A DNA stretch of 64,000 bases from Trichoderma breve (lineage: Eukaryota > Ascomycota > Sordariomycetes > Hypocreales > Hypocreaceae), in the NCBI RefSeq assembly GCF_028502605.1, contig NC_079232.1, positions 1 through 64,000 on the forward strand. Reading direction: 5' to 3'. The notes under the pieces are model-generated. The model saw only the letters and a program-made list of their open reading frames with translations. It was not told where the DNA came from and did not search any database. Shown here one piece after another: positions 21,915 to 33,178 of the stretch; position 1 is the stretch's first letter; every line of letters starts with the position of its first letter. A program made the translations under genes and the position numbers.

Positions 21915-22145
21915 CGTCCTGATGAGATCCCAAGACAGCAAGAAGAGCTCAGTTCTGCGTTGAGGGGTTGGGATCCTGCGGTTCTGCAAATGGTGAACCC
22001 ATCAGAGAGGATCATCAAATGCAGTCTCTTTGGTTAAGAAGAGCTCAATCCAGGGCAATGGTACTCGAAACGCGGCGTGCTGGTGGGCGATGCCGCGCAT
22101 CCAATCAGCCCCCATCTCGGCCAAGGAGCAAATCAAACACTATAA
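21915..22145 (+). pseudogene. C-terminal stub of an FAD-dependent monooxygenase
   Basis: One frame reads through the hallmark motif of salicylate-hydroxylase-like flavin monooxygenases, RGVLVGDAAHPISPHLGQ, continuing GANQ. It is preceded by the family-typical GWDPAVLQMVNPSERI. An in-frame TAA at 22035-22037 interrupts the frame before the motif. The match ends at 22145, where the sequence turns AT-rich. There is no N-terminal half upstream, so this is a gene fragment, not a working enzyme. Confidence 0.75.
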
Positions 22146-22500
22146 GACAAACCCGCCTTAATATTAACTGATTATTTCTAACAGAGTCAAATTTAGGATT
22201 GACTGCTTTTATATTAGCCATTCCATGTTATTCCTAGCACTGGAAAGCGAGGAGTATGAAAAGGACTTGGAGGTCTTGGGGCAAAGTCTATCGGACGATA
22301 TATTTTTATATTAATATAATAAAATGAATAGAAATTATAATACTATTGAAAAGTACTATAATCAAATAAACAAAACTACAGGACAAATCAAACATTAAAG
22401 GAAAAACCACTCAATTATCTAGGTAAGTGTAAATAAAACCTATTTGGCGGTGGAGAAAACCCTCTAAATACATTGCATAAAGCATTCTTCCTCCTAAGTA
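22146..22500. other. AT-rich spacer
   Basis: AT-rich DNA with stops in all frames, resembling the RIP-affected block near the telomere. It probably marks the breakpoint that truncated the monooxygenase gene. No gene seen. Confidence 0.5.
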
Positions 22501-22941
22501 TTAGAATGCCACTGCCCCTCCGCAGTAAGATGTTAATTCATATCCTAAGCCAAATTCTGAACTATCGGTAGTACCCGAGAACGAGATCCAACCGTCATCA
22601 AATCCAGGCCCAGAGAGTCTAATCTGACAGTTGAAATGGTTCCCTGGAATACAGGACCATGGGTCGTCACAGATTCTCGCCGTGTATCCAGTGTTTCCAA
22701 GAGCATAACTGATGTCTTTCGATCCACAGGGTGCACTGCAGGCGCTAGGGTAGTTGGCCATCGGGACAAAGTTCCAATTCTCGTTCGAGTTTTCCCTCCA
22801 CATCACACCCCCGCCAGAGCCGTCTGACGCCCCCCCCAGGCCCAATCCAGCATCGCCACTTTCATATTGTACCACCTCGAACTGTCCGAGTGCAAGCTGA
22901 GGATAGATCACCGCTGCCGATAGAAAGAGAAGGCCGAACAT
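22501..22941 (-). CDS. Small secreted cysteine-containing protein
   Basis: Intronless frame of 146 residues. It has a clear signal peptide (MFGLLFLSAAVIYPQLALG, cleavage before QFEV), a glycine/serine-rich start of the mature part, and six cysteines (SACSAPC, RICDDPWSC, FNC, SYC). That is an even number, suitable for three disulfides. It is acidic, with no membrane segment or GPI-like tail. I do not recognise the family. Size, secretion and location next to AT-rich repeats fit a lineage-specific secreted protein, for example an effector-like or defence-related protein, but nothing in the sequence shows its target. Confidence 0.65.
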   Translation of the reverse strand: MFGLLFLSAAVIYPQLALGQFEVVQYESGDAGLGLGGASDGSGGGVMWRENSNENWNFVPMANYPSACSAPCGSKDISYALGNTGYTARICDDPWSCIPGNHFNCQIRLSGPGFDDGWISFSGTTDSSEFGLGYELTSYCGGAVAF

Positions 22942-24410
22942 GGTGATTTGATATAGAGAGCGATTTTGCGTAGCTAAAGAAGCGTACCTGTACTGAATCA
23001 GCGGATTGCTATAAACACTTCTTAAACTTGACGTACTGTTTAGACTGTTTGGTAGTGGCTTTCTGGTGATATTGCCTTGTGTTGCTTGACTTTAAGGATC
23101 ACAATCCTCCCCCCCTTTATATAGGAAAAACATACTGCACTAAGCGAAGCGTATCTGTCTCTACTGTCCGGAATATAAGTTATAGTGTAACAAAGTAGGA
23201 AGGTTGCTACCGCCGATCCCTTCTAGATTGTATACTGCAACGCATTCATTAAAGTCAAGCTGTATATTATACAGCTCGTGTTTTTTACTATAAAAGGTAA
23301 ACTATACGCAGTTATTACAGTCAAGCTGTATATTACACAGCTCGTGCTTTTTACTATAAAAGGTAAACTATACGCAATTATCAAAGTCAAGCTGTATATT
23401 ACATAGCTCGTGTCCTTTACTGTGGGGGGTAAGCCATACGCAGTCATTAAAGTCAAGCTGTATATTACACAGCTCGTGTTTTTTACTATAAAAGATAAGC
23501 CATGCATTGTACATAAAAAGGGTACATGGGTCACTTATGTTTAGCTTCTCTATTGTGACCCAGTCTATTGCAATAGTACTTTCCCTTATAAGCAGTTAGT
23601 TCTGTTACCGTAACTGCTACAAATGTAATTATTGGCCTAATATTTTGTCCTGCTGACGCTATGGTATAACAGAACGTAATATTGTCTTGCTACTCCACTA
23701 TATTATATTGCTTATTATATACTTCGTAAGGGGGCCTATTTTAAAATACGATTCCAAAGTAATAAGTAGCGGTGTAATACTGCTCTACTTTGCAAAATTT
23801 GTCAGTGGATCTCCCTAGAATTAAACCGAATATAGTGGGTTGTCACTTGACGCAGCCGCCATAGTTTCTCCATTTATACGGACGCTTACAGAGGCAATAT
23901 ATTCCCTGGCTTTATCGGCTTTACTTTGATTTTTTTTTTATTCCCGCTGTTTGGAGCATTGGCGCTGGAATTCTACCCAGTAGGTATACTGCACATGCTG
24001 AGACTGCGCCCTATTTTTAAGTAGTTAGCAGCTGCCTAATTGAATTCTTTGATAGAGATTTATAGAGTTTGGTTTATTTGGCTTTTAGCCTCTAAAACAT
24101 AGCCGTTTAATATAGAGTTAGCCTGCTCCCGAAGAGGCCTTATGTAGTTAGGGTTCGCGACCGTGGAGTTGTTCCCTTGTTTAGTAATGACATCGTGGTT
24201 ATATATCTTACGTTTGACAATTTGAAACTGTTTCAGCTTCCCCTCGCCCTCCTGTTGCGAATGAAGTCCCGTTGTGATTATCCAACCCCACAGGATCATT
24301 GCCACAGTATAAACAGATTTGGCCCATCTACGTCACCCAATGGGTAACTGTGAAATAATTTATAGCACTGTATATATATTTTTTTAATATCCTATCGCAG
24401 TACTCAGGTA
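22942..24410. other. Repeat-rich intergenic DNA
   Basis: It holds the 66-bp minisatellite and further AT-rich sequence. A minus-strand open frame of 81 codons at 24060-24305 has no recognisable motif and sits in sequence that looks degenerate. I see no convincing gene. It may include an old transposon remnant. Confidence 0.5.
23254..23515. repeat. 66-bp tandem repeat, four copies
   Basis: GTCAAGCTGTATATTA starts at 23254, 23320, 23386 and 23452, an exact 66-bp period. Each unit carries the near-palindrome AGCTGT-ATATTAY-ACAGCT, able to form a small hairpin. It also carries a TTTACTATAAAAGGTAA stretch that mutates to GGGG in copy 3. Since 66 is divisible by three, the minus strand stays open as a repeating 22-residue peptide, but this is probably a by-product of the period. 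Confidence 0.9.
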
Positions 24411-26065
24411 TTACTTATGCTCTATAGTTACACTTCCGCTTTCCAGAGGACTCCAACCGATGTCTATCTTAATCTCCTCAACCAGCTCTGGTTCCATTTC
24501 CCATTGTCTCGCAATAAGCTCTTTTGCCTCCATGCTATCCCAGCGAATTTTGTCCCATATAACGTAGCCCCATCGCCTGAGCGACTCTGGTACATATTCT
24601 CCGTAGATATTTGCATACTTTCCACCCCATAGGAGAACCCAAGCTAAGGGCGGGCCGTTAGGGGGTACCGTGTCTCCTGTAAATCGGATCGGGTCCTGCC
24701 TTTGCTCAGCTTCGTCTCTTTTGTTAGGGAAGCTGGTTGACATCTCGCGCCTGTCACTTTGCGCTGCTAACCCGATAGCTGTTCTCACTGGTGCATCCAA
24801 ATTTTGGTCATGTGTAAGGCACCGCTGCATCTTGGAAACAAGCTTTTCGTGATCCTCGATGTTTAGAAGTCGCACTGCCATCTTTAGGCCGCGTGATACG
24901 GTGCCGTCCATGTAATCTGTAGGCAGGCAGCTTAGCACTTTAATGTTGATTATAGCATAGCACTTTGTATATTTATCGGAATTGCAGGCCAAAACTCTTG
25001 CTTACCATCATACTCCCCTTCAAGATTAAAAGATCCTTCAGGGTTGAAGGTTCCATTCTCGAGACGGAATCTCGCATTCTGAGGATGCAGGTTATCCTTC
25101 ACGTCGCTGAAAATGTCTTTATACTTCTGTCTGATAAATATATCGACGCAACCGACTGCCTCAGCCTCCCATGGTGCGAACTGAGAAAAGAAAATCTCAT
25201 TGATTTCATGATGGCGGAATCCGCCGTGGCGCCTGCCCTTGTTCCTGCCAAAGAGGTGGTGGTAGGTCTCATACCGATAGAGAGCCCGGAAAATGCGGAT
25301 TTCCTCGCTTCTGCTCAAGTTGACGCCCCTACTATCTTGTGCTATTGGTAGCGTTTCTGTTCCATTTCGGGCGACTGACGATGAAATTGTTTCTTTGATG
25401 TTGCCGAGAGCCCAACTGCTATACATTCGAGCTAAAGGACAAGCAACGGATATGTGGTACGCCGCCATCCAATGTATATAACCAGAGTCAATTGACTGTA
25501 GATCCGGGAGCGGACTTGCGCCTGAGAGCCAGCCCCAGTAGGTGTCAAGAAAACTAGTGATCTTCTCGTCAGTGCGCGGGGATCCTAGCTCGCACACTCG
25601 AGACATCATATTGGCGTAGGCGTCGATGAGGAAGCCACTTAGTTCGCGCTCCAGACAAGTCCATAGCACATGATCGCGATCGTATCTATACTGGGTGTGC
25701 ATTGTGGGAGAAGCATGGATGAGCGCGCGCAGGGTTGGCAGATCTGGCATGCTCAGGAGGAGTTGAGTTCTCAGCTCGGCTGGTAGATTCTCTAGATTTG
25801 GAGTGACATCAGCCTTGAAGCATTCCTGGCTCTCTTCAATTGGCTCATCGGATATGTGCTTCAAGTCAGAGTCATTGGAATAGGCTCCGCTCATAGTCGC
25901 GCTGGGGATTAGGCTGTCCTCGCAGTTGTCGTTGGGAAGACTCGTCACGTCGAAGCTTTCAACTGGTGTGTTGCGTTTGGCAATGCGAAGTGACTGACTC
26001 TTCCACAACGATAAAAAAAATATGGATAATGAAGATGTCAGTGTACACACGAACCTTGGGGACAA
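24411..26065 (-). CDS. F-box-like protein
   Basis: Two exons (26065-25006 and 24916-24411, intron 89 bp, GTAAGC...CTACAG) encode up to 521 residues. An F-box-like helical motif lies at about residues 92-125 (LENLPAELRTQLLLSMPDLPTLRALIHASP). It is followed by a long region typical of ascomycete F-box proteins with no obvious repeat domain. Such proteins usually bind Skp1 and recruit targets to an SCF ubiquitin ligase; that role is inferred from the box. The N terminus is uncertain: a later ATG (MSGAYSNDS) also gives a sensible start, and the first 57 residues look less protein-like. Exon joining is supported by the frame across DDYMDGTVSRG. Confidence 0.65.
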
Positions 26066-26985
26066 GTTTTTGCTACTTTATGTAGCCTGAGGTGCGATGA
26101 GGAGAACGTTAACATGACTCAGCCGCCAATCGTTCATTTTTAGCAGGACCTGTGATAGCTAGCGGCAACTACATCAAGACTAGGCCGTAACAAGATATAC
26201 TGGAGAATAACTAGAAAGGTTATTATTTTTATATACCTTATATTAAATATAAACTATGCTACTCCCATAGTTATTTATATGGTCGATTCCGCTAACTTCC
26301 ATGTTGAAACTCAGTTGATTAAGCTTGGGCATACTGCTGTCTCTGGTATACTTTGCCGCTACCTGGATCCGTAGTCGCCGGAACAGGGGCGCTGAGAAAG
26401 AGGAGAGTGTATAATCATCACGACCCGACCCTTGCGACCGCAATAATAAACCTACCGGGCAAGTATTACAAGAATATATTAGACTATATTCTCACAAGCA
26501 TGCATTGACTTTCTTGAAGCAAATGCTATATTTATTTATTATATATAATATTATTTTATAGCTGAATAAAATTGTATCTTCATAACAAACTGGGTTCCTA
26601 TAGCGAATGGTTGCATGTTACCCTCTCTAAAGTAAGAATAGGACTTTGGTAGCGTTTGACCTTGCTTGGCATTGGTATTTGTTAATTTTGGTACATCGTA
26701 CCTTACAGATGCATTGTTATCACTACTATACCCCGCCACTTCCCTTATCTTCTGGGTCAGTAATGCCAACTTCCGCACAGCTCTCTGGCTGGTTAGTAGT
26801 TCCCCAATCGTGAACTTCCTGCTTGACGTTGCGCAGCTGAGTATTGTTAAAAATGCAGTACTGATACTAATCAATCCACAGAATGGGCAGAATGGGGGGA
26901 ACTAGGAAAACTGCATACCGTTTGATGGGGATCCATTTTCAGCCTGGAATCCAATTATTAAGGAGTATCCCGACGGAAGTAATAA
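26066..26985. other. Intergenic; one doubtful small frame
   Basis: It contains an AT-rich stretch (about 26460-26580). A minus-strand frame at 26874-26551 (107 codons) has a hydrophobic start MISISTAFLTILSCATS that could be a signal peptide. The rest is not recognised and there is no supporting context. I would not call it a gene on this evidence. Confidence 0.4.
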
Positions 26986-29013
26986 TTATCGATAAAGTCG
27001 ATCAAGGTCTAACACTCGACGCTCGGTTGAGCCATCATCTTGGGCAATGGCTATGTAGCCAATATCTGCGTGGGGCTGGACATCGCAGATCTTGAGTGGC
27101 AGCTTGGCAAATTTTCGAGCTCGGTCTTCGCCACTCATCGTGCTGCCAACCTCTCTACCATCTCGGACATACGGCGAGTTGATTATTAGCGTCGACACAT
27201 AACCTAATACCTCAGGTGCATGAGTCTCCCACGACAGATAAAGACTGATCAGCGCAGCTGCGAACATCAACAGGCTCCCGATAACTAGCAATGTTAACCA
27301 CTGCCAGTGAACCACATATGTGTCTTGCCAGACCACGTTTGTCGCGGTCGTGTTAAGGCGGTTTGCCGGCGGATAAAATGCAAGCTTGTCAATAATACCT
27401 TCCACGCCGAAGCTGCCGATCCAATATGTATTAAGTAATTGCTGCAAACGCAAGCCAAACAAGGACGCAGTCAACCCATTCCAGGCAGCTCCAGCGGGTC
27501 CTGGCAGGCCGACACTAATGGGGTTTGTGATGAAAAGCTCACTCAAACTGACACCATTTTCCGGAGGAGAGGGCGACGTAATGTCTGATTCAGTGATGCT
27601 GAGGCTAAATTCACTGAACGCCTGCGAGAACGAAAGATCGGTGAGATTGGGGGCGGGGTGTGGCTGCGTCGATAGCCGCACTGCGGTTACGCTACAATTG
27701 TTGGAAGGAGCGCCGACGCATAAAACGGCAGACTCAAGATATTCTGTTGTGATGGAACATAGTCCTATGGCATAATCAATGCTTAGCTGCGAAGATTGGA
27801 AGAGAAGCGTCCTCGCAGGGTACACGAAATTGCTGTCGTTCCCAAAAGCCGAGACATGACCTCGCACGTCCCAAATTCTCGGGTCGTAGAAGCCGTCGAG
27901 GCACAGTGACCATGTCGACCTGTTAGACAACCCGTAGAAAGTGTCATTAGAGAATATGTTTTGACTTTCAATGGCGGTACAGTTGATGAACTCGTTCGTG
28001 TCTGCGACCACTGAGAGATTCTCGCAAGAGAGCGAGAAATATGACGACTCCAAGGCAAAAGTGGTATTGCCGGCACCAGCCGAAGAGGGGAGGATCACAG
28101 GAAGGCCGATCAGCGAAGAATATGGAATGTCATCGGTGGGTTGGAAGTTAATCCAGCCACTGCTGTTAGTCCCATTCGCTGTGGCCGCACTTGCATAGTC
28201 AGGGATCTTGACATTGCCCCACGAGTCCATACTTGCATTCAGCAGCGATGCAGGTTGAAGGAGATTCCCGTTGTAGAGTGCGTTTAGGCTGGGTAACCTG
28301 AATGTAAAGTCACTGGTATTGGTTTCGAATGCTGACCCATAGAGATTTGAGTTCTCCGGATCAAAAGGCGAGCTGAGCATAACGGTATCCATATATGGGA
28401 CGGTAAATGCCGAGAATATAGGGGTTTGTTCCACCCTGATGATATACAGCAGAGCCTGACTCCCGAGGGGCGATAAACTCCAGATTACAAGGAGACCGAG
28501 ACCTGCGATATTGAGCAATCTAAGATTGTATATTGCTGAAATGCTGCGGCCGATTTCTAGGCTGCCCATCAGTAGCTCTACAGTGCCCAGAGTTGTACCC
28601 TTCTCTAACCTCCATGTCGCCGTCTTACGTATAGCTTTAGCAACAATAAAGCCGAAAAGAATGGGAAAGACTGTAGAGAGCTGCAAAAGAGAATGTCAGC
28701 TAGCAACTGACGATAAGGTGTCTAGTCATTGTGCTCTGACCTTGTTATAAAGATTTTGGACGTTATTCCAACCTCTTATGCTTCCTACCGGTTGGCCATT
28801 AAGGTGACCCAGGATTCCGGCAAAGACGATAAATGCTATTGAACAGGATAGTAGAAGCAGATCGACAAATAGGTCGAGAGAATTATTATGGCTAGCCCGC
28901 AAAGTTTTGAGATCTTGGTCCGTATCAAGGGTGGTTAGTCTTTCGGCTTCCGCTGTATGGCCGCCTCTATCCGCATCACTAAGATTGGAAACTAAATATT
29001 GTGGGTCTTCCAT
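26986..29013 (-). CDS. Large fungal membrane protein with extracellular domain, function unknown
   Basis: Two exons (29013-28741, 28680-26986; 60-bp intron with donor GTCAGA) give 655 residues. Membrane segments: LFVDLLLLSCSIAFIVFAGIL (about 55-75), LSTVFPILFGFIVAKAI (about 92-108), LLNIAGLGLLVIWSLSPLGS (about 147-166), and a C-terminal helix WLTLLVIGSLLMFAAALISLYL (about 560-582). Between the last two lies a segment of about 390 residues rich in Asn-x-Ser/Thr sites and paired cysteines, so it probably faces the outside or the lumen. The tail is a short cytosolic stretch ending in DLDRLYR. This layout matches a widespread uncharacterised ascomycete family. An earlier in-frame ATG exists, but MEDPQYLVSN is the better start. 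Confidence 0.75.
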
Positions 29014-29522
29014 GGTATTGGTTCCAAGGGTGGTTTTTCTGGTCGAGAGTGCCAGTGGGTGACTGGACCGGCGATAGTTGTGAAAATTTAGAGTAAGAAA
29101 CGGTAAAAATGACTCTCTGATATCTATTTGAAGGGCGCTATCGCATTTTATTAGCAACTTCATACCGCAAACTAGATGACTGACGTCAGTGAGGGTAGGG
29201 AGGATGTTCTTGCTCAGCGTTTAGACCTCCTGGTCTCATAGCTGGTGAAGACCCCCCTTGGCCAAATAAGGATAATATAGGCGAGCATTTGCATCGACGC
29301 TTATGCGCTGAACCCTGCCTCTCTCTGGGCAATCACACCTCCTACAGTTTAATGCTACTGGAATCCTGCTGCCGAACATTAGAGCCGGACTACAATTTTG
29401 GGCGACGCAGCTTCCTCAGCCGGAAGGGGGAGGTAAAAGGGGACCGGCCAGTCCTGTCCCATCCTAGAGAATATTCCAGAATGAGCGACACACTAAGACA
29501 TACTGCCTTTCCACTACTGATC
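29014..29522. other. Intergenic, no gene seen
   Basis: This holds the promoter of the membrane-protein gene plus the sequence where the missing C-terminal half of the neighbouring pseudogene would be expected. I could not find that half in any frame. Confidence 0.5.
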
Positions 29523-30370
29523 TCATATAAACGGCACAAATCCTGGACGTGACGAGATGGAAGGGTCGCCCACCAATTTGCGCGAAGCAGCACCAGAGCC
29601 AATATCAACCACCACAATCGCAGTGCGGCCCTCTGGACTGTTGTCGGAAAGATAGGCTACGCCTTGACCTGATGGCGTCAGAGCTGGATTAAGATCAATA
29701 CGGACATCATTGAGATACTATTAAGTCAGCATCTAGCAGGAAAGATAACGTGTTTTGAACTGCAGGGTATATATATATCTTACTCCATCAGCAGGTACAG
29801 CAGTCTGGTCAAAAAGAATTTTCTTGAACATGGCATTATTTGTCAAGTGCATTCCAATCAACTTTGGTCCGCCATAAGCAGTCTCAGCTAAGCCTCCGGC
29901 TGATGCGACTCTACCGGAATCCAAAATCCACAGCCTATCCTCGGTATCTGTTATTACAGATATTACACCTATGAGATGATCTTCACTGTTTGAGCTTGTA
30001 GGTGGATTTGTGGAGTAATTGAGACGGCCACCAGGAGGAGTATTTATTTCGAGATTCGGATATGGAACTTCTGTTCCATTGACAATTTCCCCGACTGTAA
30101 AGTTGATACTGTTTGGAAACACTGGAGGGTAATTGACGAATATGTGGCCGCTGGAGGAGACGGTGAAACCTAGTTACCAAGCACATTAATATTAAAACCA
30201 GGTGGGTGTTCCTATATGTTACAAGAAAACTGACCTGTTGGCCACTGCTCATAAAAGAGGTGGATGGTTTCGAGTGCCGGGCCAAGTGTCCCGGGATCTG
30301 AGAGTATCTCTTGGCCTATTACGGCAGAGATGCTCCAGGGAGTCAATTAAATAGCAAAAGAAGACTTCAT
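29523..30370 (-). pseudogene. Major royal jelly/yellow-like protein, truncated and interrupted
   Basis: Three exon-like blocks can be read. The first starts MKSSFAI then a TAA at 30349-30347, inside what should be the signal peptide; the same frame continues to ETIHLFYEQWPTG. The second runs FTVSSSGHIFVNYPP to VITDTEDRLWILDSGR and YGGPKLIGMHL. The third, after a GTAAGA...AATAG intron, reads YLNDVRIDLNPALTPSGQGV, YLSDNSPEGRTAIVVVDIGSG, ending GFVPFI and stop. These are hallmark strands of the MRJP/yellow beta-propeller family, which in fungi encodes secreted proteins of about 400 residues. The last blades are missing. The early stop plus the missing C-terminal part argue for a pseudogene. Confidence 0.75.
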
Positions 30371-31035
30371 TATGCGGTATAATAAGGTTCGATTCAATTA
30401 TAGTCTAGCACATGTCTCTAGTTTCGCAGGCTCTTTTTGGAACATGCGACTAGTATATATACCGCCATATTCAGCGTAGTGTACGGACGCTACAATTCTT
30501 GTACCATACTGTGAATCCAAAGGTCACATAAGCAGCTTATCTAAGTGTCTGAATATTCCATTAATTTGAATTTGATGAGTCTTCTAAGCAGTTCAATAAG
30601 ATGTAAGCGGCAAAATGTTACGAAGTTGCATAAATACTAAGCGGATTGCTTAGTGAGCAACAAGGGCTTATTCCGAATCCTCTATTCTCACTGACTGCTT
30701 GTCACGTTCCATTATATTGTCCCGCTAAACCAGACAAAAGATTAGAATCATAGAGGAAACCTCCGGGAAAGTGTTATGTAGGAATTGGCATACAATTGAT
30801 CTGATATTGAGAGGTCTTGATCACCAAAGAAGGCGTTGCAGATATATTATGTACTATAGAGCATAACATCTTTTAGTGTATTACCATTAATAACATTTGG
30901 AATATAGATATGCATAGAGATGTCTTGAAGTTCTTTATTTTGTTTGATAGGAGACTCTTTCATATACCTGACCTGGCCCTAACCTGGCGTTGTCCACTAA
31001 TTTTGCCACAAAATGTCTGGTCGTACCAAGTTTGC
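30371..31035. other. Intergenic, no gene seen
   Basis: Moderately AT-rich, with stops in all frames. It should contain the former promoter of the pseudogene and the 3' region of the next minus-strand gene. Nothing else is visible. Confidence 0.5.
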
Positions 31036-33178
31036 CTAATTTCTCTCTGAATCGGCTATAATAGCTGCTGCTATCATGGAGCCTGGCCAGCTAAACCAGG
31101 CTTTGCTTGTGGTGTTACCTGTCTTCACATCTACCGCTTCTCCAAAAGTTCCGTCCCATTGCATGGCACCGATAATTCGCTGTAGAGCACCTGCTTTTGC
31201 CCCTTCATTACCTTTGACGTCTGCGTACAACATCTCTTGAAAGTATCCAAGCGGCCAAGGGCCTTGTGAATGGACACTTCCAAGTCCTGCAAAAGACCCT
31301 CCTGAGCTATACCCTAGACTGTTCTCCTCCGATAGGGCGTAGTTCATTGTATTGTACCACGCCTCCAAATCCTTCCTGTTGGAGAAGAATCCCCAATTGG
31401 CAGCAAAGGCAGTTGGGATATCATTTCCGTCATGATAGAAGGTGTGCTTGCCATGACCATCTACCAAGTAGGCTATTTTCACATGTCCAGAATCGGGGTC
31501 GGCGATTAGGAAGTGTTGCATCGTTTGCGTGTGAACTTCATCTGCAAGCGATTGCAATCTTTCCCCAGGATCTCTTAAAGTCGCTGGCAACGAGCGAATT
31601 AATTTAGCCAGTTGGCAAAGAGTGTACCAGAGTAAAACGTGGCTAGAAAAGTGGAACGGATATATAACTTCATCGTCGCCTGGGGTCTCATCTGTAGGGA
31701 ACAATCCTGTAGCCAAGTCTTGCCTTGAGGTAATGTGGTCGAGAATTTCCGTGATGACTTGAGAGGAAAGAATCTCCTCCACAAATTTCTTTTCATTGGG
31801 ATACTCTGAGAAGTAGTCGCAAAGCTCTAGCATAGGGTAACACTGCTGATCGAGCTGGTACACGGGCCCATCTTTCGGTTTGCCTGTTATAATGTATGAC
31901 CTGTGCCAGAACTTATGGGGTCTCTCAGCCTTGAAAAACACCCAATCTAAGTGTCCCTTGATTGTTTGATCGAGAAGTCGCTTGTAATGATTGTACGCGG
32001 CTGGTGTAACTAAAGACCTCAAGTTCCGCCGGGTCAATAGCAACAGGCGCCACTGCCAGCTGTAGGTGATGTTAGCCCTAGCATGCTGAAGCAGGAGTTT
32101 CCAAGTACTTACTAGTTGTCTCGGTTCCAACCTAGAGGCAGCGCTACATGGTCAGTAATGAGGGCGACTTCTGATTCAGAGACAGGAATCGCGCAGTTGC
32201 CGAGAATGTAGTCAACATTGCGCCGCACAATATATGTTTCAACAGTTTCTGGCCTCTTCCACGCTAATCCATTTCCCGGAGTCTTTGAATTGACACAAAG
32301 GTGTTCTAGGAAGCTGTTGTTCTCGTCCAATCTGGGTGCCAAACGCAGAATCAGGCCGACAGTGACTTCTGAGTATGGCTTGATAGAGACAGACTGATCT
32401 GCTGTAGACACACCTGTTAACAAACCCGGCTGGGTTTTATTTGTCAGGCCCACAAGTGGTGCAGGAACGCCATCTAGGTATAATTGGCCGCTCAGATGCG
32501 CTCCAATAAATTTATTCCTTATAATAAATGAACCTCCCTGGCTATTGACTTCGAGAGCATTCTCACATTCCGGTAACGGTATCGGGCCCCCTTCAGTAAG
32601 TTGTCCGTACGAGGCTCGATGGACACTAACTTGAAGATTGACCTGATATCCAACCTGAATCTCTTGACTGGTATTGTTGACAATACGGGCTCTCTGATTA
32701 AGTCGTCCTTTCTCATCAACACTCACGTCATAACGCACCGCGGCACCAACTCTTGTGTCGAAACCAAGGTGGGCTGTGTTCATTTCAGTCAAGTCCACTG
32801 TAGTTCTCGAGCCAATGTTGCCAATACATAAGCCAAAACCTTCGTTTTCTTCATTGACCATATGCAGCATACGCTTTCGATAGTCGCGTACGTATAATGG
32901 ATCATAGTATCTTCCACCATCAAACTGCTCATAAGAGGCAGCGACTATGATGCCGTGATGGGGATGGTACGTACTAAGCTGAAGAGCCTATGGTCTGTTA
33001 ATATGCGCGATCAAATCCAAATCTGAGTACTGCAGCTCACACGTCCATAGATATTGGCTGATAGAGTCATTCCATTTTGACCAATATCTATTGTTTTATT
33101 CGCGTTCTTGCCATGCTTTGGATCAAAGACCTCTGGAGTAGAGTAATCCCGTTCCTGCGTGGACGATAATGAACCCAT
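31036..33178 (-). CDS. Six-hairpin-glycosidase-like protein, substrate unknown
   Basis: Three exons (33178-33041, 32987-32113, 32059-31036; both introns 53 bp) give 678 residues. The first 300 residues are beta-rich (for example YDVSVDEKGRLNQRARIVNN and a conserved HPHHGIIVAASYEQFDGGRY). After LPLGWNRDNYWQWR the protein is helical with repeated aromatic motifs: PVYQLDQQCYPMLELCDYF, YPFHFSSHVLLWY, TAFAANWGF, GLGSVHSQGPWPLGYFQ and KAWFSWPGSMIAAAI. A beta-sandwich followed by an (alpha/alpha)6 barrel is the build of several glycoside hydrolase families. The barrel recalls GH125 alpha-mannosidases, but I cannot assign a family. No signal peptide is seen, so it is probably intracellular. It is divergent from an MFS carrier 475 bp away, suggesting uptake and cleavage of one substrate. 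Confidence 0.72.

Noticed and set aside
23254..23515. CRISPR-like array
   Set aside because: The whole 66-bp unit repeats with no distinct spacers, and the organism is a eukaryote.
23223..23534. 103-codon minus-strand frame across the 66-bp repeats as a repeat protein gene
   Set aside because: The frame stays open only because the period is divisible by three. The peptide has no domain, and a palindromic minisatellite explains the pattern better.
26551..26874. 107-codon frame with a hydrophobic start as a secreted protein
   Set aside because: The mature part is not protein-like and lacks cysteines. Without expression data the evidence is too thin.
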